From Lycorma delicatula (taxonomy: Eukaryota; Arthropoda; Insecta; Hemiptera; Fulgoridae): a DNA stretch of 64,000 bases. Within the stretch, counting starts at the first letter, position 1, and the number at the start of each line of letters is the position of its first letter. This document shows positions 1 to 10,960 of this stretch, piece by piece. The DNA is taken from positions 223,304,526-223,368,525 of the forward strand of contig NC_134455.1 of the NCBI RefSeq assembly GCF_047948215.1, written 5' to 3'. The position numbers and the translations under genes are program-made. The notes beneath the pieces are model-generated. The model was not told the origin of the DNA. It saw only the letters and a program-made list of their open reading frames with translations, and made no database searches.

Positions 1-165
1 TTTGAGCCTCCAGAACCACTGTAAGGTATTACTTCAGTGGATGAATGAGAATGATGTGTATCAATGTAAATGAAGTGTAGTCTTGTACAATCTGAGGTCG
101 ATTATTCCTGAGATGTGTGGTTAATTGAAAACTCAACCACCAAAGAACACCGGTATCCACGATCT
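1..165 (+). repeat. SINE-like repeat, copy 1
   Basis: This stretch reappears as its reverse complement at about 4546-4705. Shared blocks include CCACTGTAAGGTATTACTT and CCAAAGAACACCGGTATCCA. About 160 bp are alignable with scattered substitutions. A GGTCGA..ATTCC block loosely resembles a pol III B box, so a tRNA-type SINE is possible, but I cannot fold a tRNA here. It lies in the intron upstream of a photolyase exon. The left end may lie outside the window. Confidence 0.6.
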
Positions 166-259
166 TTTATTTAAACTTACCTTTTTTTGTATATTTATCT
201 AAACTGTGCATTATTCATGTACATGTTTGATTTTGCGGCTGGTTGGTAAATTTTTGCAG

Positions 260-501
260 AAAGGATAAACGTACATATTTGTATTCTAAAGAAGAACTTG
301 ATGAAGCTGAAACACATGATGATCTTTGGAATTCAGCTCAGTTACAGTTAATTAAAGATGGTAAGATGCATGGATTTCTTAGAATGTATTGGGCAAAGAA
401 GATTCTTGAATGGACAGCTTCACCAGAAGAAGCCCTTTCTACTGCATTATATTTAAATGACCGATACAGCATGGATGGAAGAGATCCAAATGGTTTTGTT
501 G
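260..501 (+). CDS. phr: Class II CPD photolyase, penultimate coding exon
   Basis: The exon follows a good acceptor (TTTTTGCAG at 251-259) and ends before GTATGT at 502. Its frame starts with two bases belonging to a split codon pattern (first full codon AAG at 261) and ends in phase 1. The translation carries hallmarks of class II cyclobutane pyrimidine dimer photolyases: [38 protein letters not shown] and [20 protein letters not shown]. These form part of the C-terminal FAD-binding helical domain. The enzyme uses light and FADH- to split pyrimidine dimers in DNA. No stop or frameshift interrupts the exon. Earlier exons, including the photolyase N-terminal domain, lie upstream of the window. 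Identification is by recognition of the conserved family motifs, which are distinctive. Confidence 0.92.
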
Positions 502-640
502 GTATGTATTTAAGTATAATTTTTTTTTTCTTATAGATAATTCAGTTTTCTAAAATTATCAATTTTCCTCATTCTCTTATTTTTACTACATGCAATTACA
601 GTATAGTACAGGAAACCAATATCTACTTAGAAAATTAAAA

Positions 641-1288
641 CCGCTACCACAACTAAAGAACACAGCAAGTCATACCAAGAACTGAACTCATACTGAAGAA
701 AATTTCATCACATTGAATTACTCATTACATGTCTATAAATACTTACTGACATGTCTATAAATATCTGGCTTTACGTAAAATGACATCATTCGACTGTTAA
801 GTATCAAATGTAGGTTTACATCATGCATCACAATATAAATCAAATGAGAATAAGCTAACATACAGACGTTCTAACTTAAAATTTAAGGATTCTAACTTAA
901 AGGATTTTAATATTTGATTTATAATAACACTGGTCAACATAAAATCTGGGACTGAAAAGGGAGTAGGTGTTCTATATAGTATTTTATATGCTGAATCTGA
1001 ATTTGTATTTTAAACAACCTGTTACATCACCTTCTTGAGTTAGAATCCTTAAATTTTAAGTTAGTACGTCTGTATGTTAGCTTACTCACATTTTATTTAT
1101 ATTGTGATGCATGATGTAGACCTGTATTTGATACTTAACAGTTGAATGATGTCATTTTACGTCAAACCACAGATATATAGACAAGTCAGTGAGTAAAGTA
1201 ATGAGTAATTTAGTGTGATAAAATTTTCTTCAGTATGAGTTCAGTTCTTGTAATGACTTGCTGTGTTCTTCAATTGTGGTAGAGTGGC
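641..1288. repeat. Foldback palindrome with ~250-bp arms
   Basis: The left arm (641-892) and right arm (1043-1288) are reverse complements with about 85-90% identity by eye, around a ~150-bp spacer. Matching blocks include AAAATGACATCATTC / GAATGATGTCATTTT, ATCATGCATCACAATATAAAT and CTAACATACAGACGT. There is no open reading frame of note. The structure fits a foldback MITE or two nearby inverted insertions of one repeat. It sits inside the photolyase intron. Confidence 0.85.
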
Positions 1289-1689
1289 TTTATTATACAC
1301 ATACTATAAAGATTGTTTCATTAGTGATGCCATACATTTAGTGAAATATTTTTATGACAGAACAACTTTTGGTGTTATTTTATTGAACATCAAGATTTGT
1401 TAAGTTGTGTGTGTATGTTTTGCTTTGTGTTTTATTCCACTCTGTGGTGAAACAATTTGATGAAATATTTTAAGTAATTAATTATTTATAAATTCAAACT
1501 TAATTATTTTTATAATTAAATATTTCTATAATATTTCAGTTTACTTTCATTCATTAAAATATTTGAATTTTGCACTGAGTAAAAATTGGGCTTGAGAAAA
1601 TCTCCAAAATATTTTTTGTTACGTTTGTGCAGAATTCACCACGAAAAGTCAACAAAAACCAGTATTGAATCTGCTGAAAACTACTTATA

Positions 1690-2250
1690 AACATTATTTT
1701 GATTGTCCCTTGGGAGACCAAGATAAATCCTGGGCTCCACATGTAGCATGCATCAAGTGCTAAACTAATTCAAGCTTTAAACTAACCCAGCGGTTAAAAG
1801 GAAAAAAGAGCATTTGCCTTTTGGTGTACCTATGATTTAGCAACAGCATATTAACCATTATGATGACTGCTATTTTTGCTTAACAAATTTTACTGGTTTC
1901 AATTCAAATAATAAAAGCAGTGTTCATTCAGCTATGAGACCAGTACTTCATAGTGTTGTATGTCTTAAAGAATGGAATTTATTAAACAAGGCTACTAGAA
2001 TTTCAGTGTATAGAAATTGAAACAAAAATTTACTAAAATACTTTAGAAGATATGGTTTAATTTGTTTCTGCCATGATGTTAGGGGGCTAATGTCTGAACC
2101 GGACATTGAATATGATATTCATGGTTGGCATTTATTTATAGATTCATCAAAAAGAAGCTTAAGGGCAGTGTTGTTTCATAACTCTAAAATTTGATGATGA
2201 CAGAATTCCAGATATAAGTGATTCTTTTGGAATTCTCTGAAGCAGAGATT
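1690..2250 (+). pseudogene. Decayed copy 1 of an uncharacterised arthropod multicopy protein
   Basis: Translation in shifting frames gives GDQDKSWAPH near 1710, then DDCYFCLTNF and HSAMRPVLHS (about 1865-1960), then DIHGWHLFIDSSKRSLRAVL (about 2110-2180). The same landmarks occur in the better copy at 18006-19614 (DQTRAWAPHICC, SDCYFCLTNA, SAMRPLLHC). Stops and frameshifts are frequent, so this copy is dead. The function of the family is unknown to me. Confidence 0.7.
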
Positions 2251-3027
2251 TTTTAAATCCAATATTGTTCTTTTGGTGTTGAAATAGTTTTTAAAAATTA
2301 GTTTACTTTTTGAAAGGTAATATTTAGATTTTAAAATAATAATTTGATGAATTACAATTTATCATATAAAATTACATAAATTATGTGATTTTCAATTTAA
2401 AAGATTCGTGTAACTTTTCCTTTTATGTTTAGATATATTATAACCAATACAATATAAATTAGTGTTAGTTTTTCAATCCATCATTGGAAGAACAACTTTT
2501 TTCTCAATAGTTTTTGGTAGAAACAAAAAATAAAAATAAAAAATTTGATAGAAATACACTTTTAGTTTCTAAATTTGTTTTTCTTTTTCATTAGTAGAAC
2601 AAAACCAAAGCAAAACCAAATTTGAATCAATTGAATGAAAAATTCATAATTAACCATTCTATTTATAGTTACAGATATTGTAAAATGGTATCTGTGAATG
2701 CCTTGATGTGCTTTGTAATGGTATTTTTTACAAAGCACATCAAGAAATTCACAGAAACCATTTCTTATAACATAAAAAAAACCAGTATAACTTTAAGAAA
2801 CAAATTCCTTAGATTCTTATTTTACTCTTGTCTAACTGAAACACAAAATACCAACCTAACCTCAACCTTAAAAATAATTCTACTCTAATATCAAAATTCC
2901 GAAGTTGTATGACAGGCTTTTCTTTTGTAAAATTTATTTTTTTTTCATTACCGTATAGTTAACAAGAACACTAACTATAATTTTAAATTGTTTTCTCTAC
3001 ATATTAGTAAATGTACTTTGATTACAG

Positions 3028-3194
3028 GTTGCATGTGGTCAATTTGTGGAATCCACGATCAGGGCTGGAGAGAGAGGGAAATTTTTGGTAAAATTAGATA
3101 CATGAATTATGAAGGTTGTAAACGTAAATTTGATGTTCAAGCTTTTGTTGCTAGGTGGGGTGGCAAATCACATCCATATAAGAAAAAAAAGTGA
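3028..3194 (+). CDS. phr: Class II CPD photolyase, last coding exon
   Basis: The acceptor is TTGATTACAG, ending at 3027. The exon begins with GT, which completes the glycine codon split at 501, so phases agree. It reads on as [13 protein letters not shown], then [18 protein letters not shown] and AFVARWGG, ending in a lysine-rich tail and TGA at 3192-3194. This is the conserved C-terminal end of class II photolyases, where the family normally stops soon after the FVARYGG-like motif, so the gene seems complete at its 3' end. A candidate poly(A) signal (AATAAA) lies near 3610. The intron between the two exons is 2.5 kb and full of repeats, yet the coding sequence shows no decay, so the gene is probably functional. 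Confidence 0.92.
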
Positions 3195-6100
3195 TGTAAA
3201 ACAGAAAAATGTTAAATTCTTGATCCTGTCCAATGCACTTTATTAAGTCTTGTTCACTTTTAAAAACTGGGATCTTTGTAACAATTAATTAAATATTTTT
3301 TGCTTATGCATGTTGTTATCAAAACTTGATTATATATTTATAATTTTATGTTATTTTTTAATTGTGTTTTAAAAGCAGTGTTATAATGTATGATATTTAA
3401 AAATATTATTCATGATTTAAATGTAACTTTAAATTTGTTAATGTTAACACATTTTTTAAAAGTTCAGTAAAATTTTAAACAACTATTGTATTTATATTTT
3501 TATTGTAGCTACCTAGAATAAGTGACCATTTCAGTTTGTAATTACTTATGAGCTGTCTAGTATTTGGTATAATACTGTTTAATCAACAGTTAATTCCAAT
3601 TAACTAGAAATAATAAAATTATTATCCAGACTATGGATGATTTGATTAAATATAAAAAAAAACACTATCATTCTAAGCAAGAAACAGACCAAAATATCAG
3701 ATAATATCAAATAATTTTGTATCAAATTCAAAACATTTTTTAAAAAATGTTTTTACAACTAACACAAAAGAAGATTAAATTACAGCAACAAATGAACAAA
3801 ATCTAATTTTTATGAGAATATTGAGCATTTAATTGATAATGGTATTTTACAGTTTTTCTTTTGTTCAGCTGTTGTGTCGTGTAAATGACAACAAATTAGT
3901 GTGATGTGATAACCATATTTTATAATACTTTATACCTTAACATTTTATTTTGAAAATATGGTATACCATAATCCAAATTCTTGTGAAATAAAATGATTGC
4001 ATTCTTTTTACTCATTCATTGCAACATACATTTTGAATATGTTATAAATTTCTAGTTGGTGTACTGGAAAACCAACCAACACTCCACAGTGTTAGCCTTC
4101 ACAGAGCTATCATTTTTTTGATAATTACATAAAATTTCACACTTTTGACTTTTTTTGTAGATCTTTGAATTTGATATTTTAAAAAATGAACTTCTAATTA
4201 CAGTGACTTTTTCATCACATCCTTCTAACATTTTTAATTAAAGATGATGAAATTTTTCTTTTAAAATAAAATTGTAAACTTTATGAACTTGATTTTAGTT
4301 TTTCTAAACAATAGGTTATTTCCGTTAAATATCATGCAACAAAACTTTTTCTAATTAACTTTATGTTATTTTTTTATAAAAATCAGGTGTTTCATCATAA
4401 GAAAATATTTCTAAATATAACTTGCAAAATAAATTTCAATAATTGCCTCATTTTGGGGGAAAATGATCACATTTATTTCTTTTGAATAAGCTTGATTATA
4501 AAAGTCAAGAATTTTAAGGTTCAAATCCTTTTATATGGATTTAAATACTAGATCATGGATACCGGTGTTCTTTGGTGGTTGGGTTTCAATTAACAACATA
4601 TCTTAGGAATGGTCAACTTGAGACTGTACAAGACTGCACTTCATTTACATTCATTCATATCTTCATTCATCCTCTAAAGTAATACCTTACAGTGGTTCCG
4701 GAGGCTAAACAGAAAAAGAGAATAAGCTTGAATATATTCATTACCATCCTAGAAACTAAAAATATTCTGTATATAAATTTTCACACTTTTCACCTTGCTT
4801 TTGAAATTTAACTTTTGACTATACTTAAAATAGTTTACTGAAGGAGGATGGCTTAATAAAAGGAGTCCAAACTACCTACTACTAGACTTTAATAAGCTTA
4901 TGTTTTTAGCTGTTAACATAGTATCTTTTTTCATTTATGTAAGGAATTTTTGTTCTTTTTCTTTTTTCTTATGAATGAAATTTGCTTTGTCATCAAATGT
5001 AAGCATGTTGCATAAGATTTAGACTTTTTAAATTACTAATTTTGTCAAGTGCCATAATATCTTCTGAATGAGAGGAGTATCAGCCAAAATATCTGTTCAC
5101 ATTGAATTCTTTAATAAGAAGCAATGAACAGTAGAGTATACTCAACTGCCCAGAAAGTTACGAAAATTTCTTACATTTCTATAAGCTTAGCTCAAAGTTC
5201 AAATGTCTCCTATGGTTCTACGAGTTTCTAAAATACATATAACAATAAAATACAATATCAAAAATTATTAAAAAATTCCTTTTCACTCTTTCCTTCTTAA
5301 ACATTTTTAACTTATCCTTTTATCTAAAGAACTTTACTGTTGTCCCTGACTTTTCCTAAACCAGGAGCACACATCTGTAGCATCTACGAGTAGTTATATT
5401 TATATCTAAAGTGATAACCAATTTCTTAACCATCTTATGGACATCTTTTAGATAACTTTCTGGTATCCCATATGTTGTGAGTGTATTGTTGTGTATTTTA
5501 ATTAACTTTGAACTCAAAAAGTAAACATTGTTTAAATTTGTGTTTTCCTTCCTTAATATTTTTCAAAAAACTCAAATACTAAGACAGTTTTTGGTTCTGA
5601 CTGTGTGTGCAATCTTCTGATCATTAATTATATCACACACAAATCCAGAGGCCCTATTCACATGATCTTCAATGCATTATGGTTCTTTCCACCATGATCT
5701 GAAAAGGCATTGGGTTTGTCAACTCATACTGTCATAAAGCTATCTTGTGCAGCATAAAGTAACATATAAAAATTTTAAGATACTCCTATCATGGCATCTG
5801 CTGATTTTTACGTGCTTCCTCACTTTAAATTGATTCTGATTAGATATATCATTGCCAAAGTGACTAAGCAGCTGAAAGAAATATTTAAGAATGGGTTTTA
5901 GGAATGTTTTTAAAAGTTCATGAGTACTGGCATTAACATGTAGCTTCTGTTTAAATAAACTACTTTGAAGAAAATATGATGTTTAATTTTTTATTACACA
6001 TTACACAACAAGTAGTAAAGTAAATGTAATTTTGGCTTGTGTAGAATTTTATTAATTATATTATTTGTTAATAATCGATTTATTTACAAAGAGATTTCTT

Positions 6101-6345
6101 TTAATGTTTAGAGGCTTTTTAATTGGATTTTTACTATTTACAAAAAAAAAAATTTAAAAGGGCTTGCCTATGAATAGCAAAATGTCTTTAGTAAAATTAG
6201 GTTCATTGACCTGCTTTGCAGATATTGCTGTATTATATGTTAAATGATTAGTTGCAAAATGAACCAAAACACAGTTAATAAATGGCTCTAAGCACTAAAA
6301 GTAAGTTTGTTTTTCTTCGTGTGATAAATCTGCAAAAACTGATAT
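3195..6345. other. Photolyase 3' flank and intergenic DNA
   Basis: AT-rich sequence downstream of the photolyase stop. It holds probable 3' UTR with AATAAA near 3610 and the inverted SINE-like repeat at 4518-4712. No convincing exon, RNA gene or transposase was seen in 3700-4510 or 4720-6345. Confidence 0.6.
4518..4712 (-). repeat. SINE-like repeat, copy 2 (inverted)
   Basis: Reverse complement of the repeat at 1-165, e.g. GGATACCGGTGTTCTTTGGT at 4558 and AGTAATACCTTACAGTGGTT near 4680. Homology may run further left into the sequence around 4518 (AAGGTTCAAATCC...), which would be the 3' tail if the element is a SINE in minus orientation. Confidence 0.6.
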
Positions 6346-6485
6346 TGATTAAACTAGCCGGTCAGGGCTCACTTCAGTCGCTCAACTGTGTAGACAGGGG
6401 ACTTCATCCCCCGAATCCCAATGCGTTTGTTATCCTCATGGCTGTTAAAATATTAAATATTTTACAGACACTCATTAAAGAAAAA
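6346..6485 (+). repeat. Short interspersed repeat with GC hairpin, copy 1
   Basis: The segment reads AGGGCTCACTTCAGTCGCTC, then GGGGACTTCATCCCC, then AATGCGTTTGTTATCCTCAT and ATTTTACAG. It is homologous to 35545-35660, where the hairpin is GGGGGCTCTGCCCCC. Both show the same order of blocks, so this is a dispersed element; its class is unknown. Confidence 0.55.
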
Positions 6486-6847
6486 AAAATTAATCATTTT
6501 ACTTCATTATATTTTTGTTGCCATGGTGACAGAGATTTAATAATGAAGTAAAAGAATACTTTTTTCTTTAATGAATATCTTTATTCACAAATTCACTTCC
6601 AAGGGGGTTAGGGCCTTGGCCTCAGTTGGCTGGTTCTCGCATGATACTGTTGCAAGCAAACAAACTTTCGCATTTATATATATATTATTCTAAAATCAAT
6701 CCTTTCAAGATCCATATCACCTCAGCACTAATAATTTAAAGCATAATGTAAATCAGCTTAATCCATCCAAGTACAGAAATAAGAAAACTCTTGCCTTAAT
6801 ATTTTTATTTTTATTTTCTTTATAATTTTTAGATAGTACTTTCACAG

Positions 6848-7557
6848 GATTCCGTATAGTCAAATCCACTAGGCACGCTGTGTTTGTACAGATCAGCTGA
6901 TTACAATGCAGTTTTTTGATTGCAAATATCATTATTGGTTGCTTAGCTACGCGGTTGTTTGTGAAGTGTTTTTTTCGTTTGGTGGATTTTAGAATGAGTG
7001 ACTTGAACGAGCAAAGAGTTGCTGTGAAATTTTGTGTTAAACTCAGGTAGACAAAATCAACACCCTGGTTTGGGTGACCATCAGAGAGCTTGCTGAAAAG
7101 TGTGAGTTATCAGTTGGATGTTATGAGATCTTGCCCGAAAAATTGAAGATGCACTATGTTGCTGCAAAATTTGTTCCACGCCTGATGACAGACGACCAAA
7201 AAGCCCATCGCGTCCAGGCTTGTCAAGAATTGCTTGATCGTTCAGAAGATGAAAAGCTCTTGACGAGGATCATAACAGGTGATGAATCTTGAGTGTATGG
7301 TTATGACATCGAAACTCCCAGACCAAACAAAGCTTGCCAAGTTCATTCCAATGTGAAGGTGATGTTGACAGTTTTTTTTGATGCTCAGGACATAGCCCAC
7401 CACAGTACCTTCCCCAAGGCTCTACAGTGAACCAGACTTACTACATTGAAGTTCTCAAATGTCTGTGAGATGCTATCCAGCATAAAAGACCAGAAATGTG
7501 GAAGAGTGTTGACTGGTTTTTTCATCATGACAACGCTCCAGCCCATTCAGCCCTCGG
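6848..7557 (+). pseudogene. Mariner-like transposase, copy 1, truncated
   Basis: Start codon at 6994 (MSDLNEQRVAVKF) as in the copy at 11160. A large internal deletion joins the N-terminus to the region at 7040. ORF 7074-7292 then gives AAKFVPRLMTDDQKAHRVQA and IITGDES, followed by a TGA where mariner transposases carry Trp, then VYGYDIE, SNVKVMLTVFFD and finally HHDNAPAHSAL near 7535. The catalytic Asp of HHDNAPAH is intact. Sequence stops matching mariner after about 7557, so the last third and the 3' terminal repeat are missing; no 5' terminal repeat is present either. The nearest relatives are the SETMAR-like mariners of insects. Confidence 0.85.
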
Positions 7558-7619
7558 AACTCTATTAACTACTATTAACAAAATTAATTTTGCAATTATC
7601 GTTGAATATTTTAGTCCAA

Positions 7620-7630
7620 AATATACATAT
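7620..7630. repeat. Target-site duplication of LINE copy 1 (left)
   Basis: AATATACATAT, directly abutting the LINE poly(A) tract (T-run from 7631), is repeated exactly at 10909-10919 on the other side of the element. Confidence 0.9.
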
Positions 7631-10600
7631 TTTTTTTTTTTTTTGTCTTCAGTCATTTGACTGGTTTGATGCAGCTCTCCAAGATTCCCTATCTAGTGCT
7701 AGTCGTTTCATTTCAGTATACCCTCTACATCCTACATCCCTAACAATTTGTTTTACATATTCCAAACGTGGCCTGCCTACACAATTTTTCCCTTCTACCT
7801 GTCCTTCCAAAATTAAAGCGACTATTCCAGGATGCCTTAGTATGTGGCCTATAAGTCTGTCTCTTCTTTTAACTATATTTTTCCAAATGCTTCTTTCTTC
7901 ATCTATTTGCCGCAATACCTCCTCATTTTTCACTTTATCCACCCATCTGATTTTTAACATTCTCCTATAGCACCACATTTCAAAAGCTTCTAACCTTTTC
8001 TTCTCAGATACTCCGATTGTCCAAGTTTCACTTCCATATAAAGCGACACTCCAAACATACACTTTCAAAAATCTTTTCCTGACATTTAAATTAATTTTTG
8101 ATGTAAACAACTTATATTTCTTACTGAAGGCTCGTTTAGCTTGTGCTATTCGGCATTTTATATCGCTCCTGCTTCGTCCATCTTTAGTAATTCTACTTCC
8201 CAAATAACAAAATTCTTCTACCTCCATAATCTTTTCTCCTCCTATTTTCACATTCAGTGGTCCATCTTTGTTATTTCTACTACATTTCATTACTTTTGTT
8301 TTGTTCTTGTTTATTTTCATGCGATAGTTCTTGCGTAGGACTTCATCTATGCCGTTCATTGTTTCTTCTAAATCCTTTTTATTCTCGGCTAGAATTACTA
8401 TATCATCAGCAAATCGTAGCATCTTTATCTTTTCACCTTGTACTGTTACTCCGAATCTAAATTGTTCTTTAACATCATTAACTGCTAGTTCCATGTAAAG
8501 ATTAAAAAGTAACGGAGATAGAGAACATCCTTGTCGGACTCCCTTTCTTATTATGGCTTCTTTCTTATGTTCTTCAATTGCTACTGTTGCAGTTTGGTTC
8601 CTGTACATGTTAGCAATTGTTCTTCTATCTCTGTATTTGAACCCTAATTTTTTTAAAATGCTGAACATTTTATTCCAGTCTACGTTATCGAATGCCTTTT
8701 CTAGGTCTATAAACGCCAAGTATGTTGGTTTGTTTTTCTTTAATCTTCCTTCTACTATTAATCTGAGGCCTAAAATTGCTTCCCTTGTCCCTATACTTTT
8801 CCTGAAACCAAATTGGTCTTCTCCTAACACTTCCTCCACTCTCCTCTCAATTCTTCTGTATAGAATTCTAGTTAAGATTTTTGATGCATGACTAGTTAAA
8901 CTAATTGTTCTGTATTCTTCACATTTATCTGCCCCTGATTTCTTTGGTATCATTACTATAACACTTTTTTTGAAGTCTGACGGAAATTCCCCTTTTTCAT
9001 AAATATTACACACCAGTTTGTATAATCTATCAATCGCCTCCTCCCCTGCACTGCGCAGTAATTCTACAGGTATTCCGTCTATTCCAGGAGCCTTTCTGCC
9101 ATTTAAATCTTTTAATGCACTCTTAAATTCAGATCTCTGTATTGTTTCTCCCATTTCATCCTCCTCAACTTCCTCTTCTTCCTCTATAACACCATTTTCT
9201 AATTCATTTCCTCCGAATAACTCTTCAATATATTCCACCCATCTATCGACTTTACCTTTCGTATTATATATTGGTGTACCCTCTTTGTTTAACACATTAT
9301 TAGATTTTAATTTATGTACCCCAAAATTTTCCTTAACTTTCCTGTATGCTCCGTCTATTTTACCAATGTTCATTTCTCTTTCCACTTCTGAACACTTTTC
9401 TTTAATCCACTCTTCTTTCGCCAGTTTGCACTTCCTGTTTATAGCATTTCTTAATTGCCGATAGTTCCTTTTACTTTCTTCATCACTAGCATTCTTATAT
9501 TTTCTACGTTCATCCATCAGCTGCAATATATCGTCTGAAACCCAAGGTTTTCTACCAGTTCTCTTTGTTCCGCCTAAGTTCGCTTCTGCTGATTTAAGAA
9601 TTTCCTTTTTAACATTCTCCCACTCTTCTTCTACATTTTCTATCTTATCTTTTTTACTCAGACCTCTAGCGATGTCCTCCTCAAAAATCTTCTTTACCTC
9701 CTCTTCCTCAAGCTTCTCTAAATTCCACCGATTCATCTGACACTTTTTCTTCAGGTTTTTAAACCCCAATCTACATTTCATTATCACCAAATTATGGTCA
9801 CTATCAATGTCTGCTCCGGGGTAAGTTTTGCAGTCCACGAGTTGATTTCTAAATCTTTGCTTAACCATGATATAATCTATCTGATACCTTGCAGTATCGC
9901 CTGGCTTTTTCCAAGTGTATATTCTTCTATTATGATTTTTAAATTGGGTGTTGGCAATTACTAAATTATACTTCGTGCAAAACTCTATAAGTCGGTCCCC
10001 TCTTTCATTCCTTTTGCCCAGCCCGTATTCACCCACTATATTTCCTTCCTTGCCTTTTCCAATGCTTGCATTCCAATCTCCAACTATTATTAAATTTTCA
10101 TCTCCTTTTACGTGTTTAATTGCTTCATCAATCTCTTCGTATACACATTCTACCTCATCATCATCATGGGCGCTTGTAGGCATATAGACATTAACAATCG
10201 TTGTCGGTTTAGGTTTTGAATTTATCCTTATTACAATGACTCTATCGCTATGCGTCTTGAAATACTCCACTCTCCTCCCTATTTTCTTGTTCATCACGAA
10301 ACCTACTCCTGCCTGCCCATTATTTGACGCTGAGTTAATTACTCTAAAGTCACCCGACCAAAAGTCGCCTTCCTCTTCCCACCGAACCTCACTAATTCCT
10401 ACTATATCCACGTTTACCCTATCCATTTCCCTTTTTAAATTCTCTAGCCTACCAACCTTTTTTAAGCTTCTAACATTCCACGCTCCGACTCGTAGAATGT
10501 TATTTTTTACTTTTCTGGTGACCCCTTCCTTAGTAGTCCCCACCCGGAGATCCGAACGGGGGACTATTTTACCTCCGGAATATTTTACCAAGGAAGGCGC

Positions 10601-10908
10601 CTCCATTATTGCTTTTGAAAATGCAGAGCCACATTTTCTTGGAAAAAAAAAACAACTGTATTTTCCATTGCTTTCAGCTGCGCAGTACTCAGAGGACTGA
10701 GTGATGTTGATACGGCCGTTTAAGTCGTCCTGACTCACGCCCCTAACAACTACTGAAAGAGCTGCTGCCCTCTTTCAGGAATCATTCCTTAGTCTGGCTC
10801 TCAACAGATACCTCTCCGATATGGTTGCACCTTCGGTCCAGCTACTCTGTATCCCTGAGCACTCAAGCCCCCTCACCAACGGCAAGGTCTCATGATTCAT
10901 AAAGGAGG
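7631..10908 (-). mobile_element. Full-length RTE-like non-LTR retrotransposon (copy 1)
   Basis: Element of about 3.28 kb on the minus strand. Its 3' end is a poly(A) tract (T-run 7631-7644 on the plus strand) preceded by the shared 3' end ACTGAAGAC. The 5' UTR runs from about 10908 to 10739. Perfect 11-bp target duplications flank it, the mark of target-primed reverse transcription. It encodes one protein with endonuclease and reverse transcriptase and no RNase H. Two shorter copies in this window (36509-39205 and 27390-27605) share its 3' end. It inserted in AT-rich DNA between two mariner copies. Clade assignment to RTE is by overall architecture and is tentative. Confidence 0.93.
7649..10738 (-). 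CDS. LINE endonuclease-reverse transcriptase, 1029 aa, intact
   Basis: Single open frame of 1029 codons. After a ~85-residue leader, an apurinic-type (EEP) endonuclease domain starts at LRVGAWNVRSLKKVGRL and carries DIVGISEVRW, IVGDWNASIG, YQIDYIMVKQR and the terminal SDHNLV motif. Residues around 550-800 form the reverse transcriptase: GRKAPGIDGIPVELL, KKSGADKCEEYRTISLTSHA, DQFGFRKSIGTREAI, AFIDLEKAFDNVDW, GVRQGCSLSPLLFNLYM and the catalytic FADDIVIL. The C-terminus has the usual RPRLEYVKQIV-type segment. The protein nicks target DNA and reverse-transcribes its RNA at the nick. No inactivating change is visible, so the copy may be active or very young. The start Met at 10738 gives the longest frame; LRVGAWNV further in shows that the essential domains do not depend on it. 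Confidence 0.95.
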   Translation of the reverse strand: MSQDDLNGRINITQSSEYCAAESNGKYSCFFFPRKCGSAFSKAIMEAPSLVKYSGGKIVPRSDLRVGTTKEGVTRKVKNNILRVGAWNVRSLKKVGRLENLKREMDRVNVDIVGISEVRWEEEGDFWSGDFRVINSASNNGQAGVGFVMNKKIGRRVEYFKTHSDRVIVIRINSKPKPTTIVNVYMPTSAHDDDEVECVYEEIDEAIKHVKGDENLIIVGDWNASIGKGKEGNIVGEYGLGKRNERGDRLIEFCTKYNLVIANTQFKNHNRRIYTWKKPGDTARYQIDYIMVKQRFRNQLVDCKTYPGADIDSDHNLVIMKCRLGFKNLKKKCQMNRWNLEKLEEEEVKKIFEEDIARGLSKKDKIENVEEEWENVKKEILKSAEANLGGTKRTGRKPWVSDDILQLMDERRKYKNASDEESKRNYRQLRNAINRKCKLAKEEWIKEKCSEVEREMNIGKIDGAYRKVKENFGVHKLKSNNVLNKEGTPIYNTKGKVDRWVEYIEELFGGNELENGVIEEEEEVEEDEMGETIQRSEFKSALKDLNGRKAPGIDGIPVELLRSAGEEAIDRLYKLVCNIYEKGEFPSDFKKSVIVMIPKKSGADKCEEYRTISLTSHASKILTRILYRRIERRVEEVLGEDQFGFRKSIGTREAILGLRLIVEGRLKKNKPTYLAFIDLEKAFDNVDWNKMFSILKKLGFKYRDRRTIANMYRNQTATVAIEEHKKEAIIRKGVRQGCSLSPLLFNLYMELAVNDVKEQFRFGVTVQGEKIKMLRFADDIVILAENKKDLEETMNGIDEVLRKNYRMKINKNKTKVMKCSRNNKDGPLNVKIGGEKIMEVEEFCYLGSRITKDGRSRSDIKCRIAQAKRAFSKKYKLFTSKINLNVRKRFLKVYVWSVALYGSETWTIGVSEKKRLEAFEMWCYRRMLKIRWVDKVKNEEVLRQIDEERSIWKNIVKRRDRLIGHILRHPGIVALILEGQVEGKNCVGRPRLEYVKQIVRDVGCRGYTEMKRLALDRESWRAASNQSND

Positions 10909-10919
10909 AATATACATAT
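10909..10919. repeat. Target-site duplication of LINE copy 1 (right)
   Basis: AATATACATAT, identical to 7620-7630, at the 5' end of the minus-strand LINE. Confidence 0.9.
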
Positions 10920-10960
10920 ATAGAATATTATTATTTAGAGTATTTTGAAAAAATGTTTAT

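Larger units (their letters stand above)
502..3027 (+). other. Photolyase last intron (repeat-filled)
   Basis: Intron with GTATGT donor and TTACAG acceptor. It holds a large palindromic foldback repeat (641-1288) and a decayed copy of an uncharacterised multicopy gene (about 1690-2250). The remaining AT-rich sequence, including 2260-3000, shows no coding sequence I can support. Confidence 0.85.
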
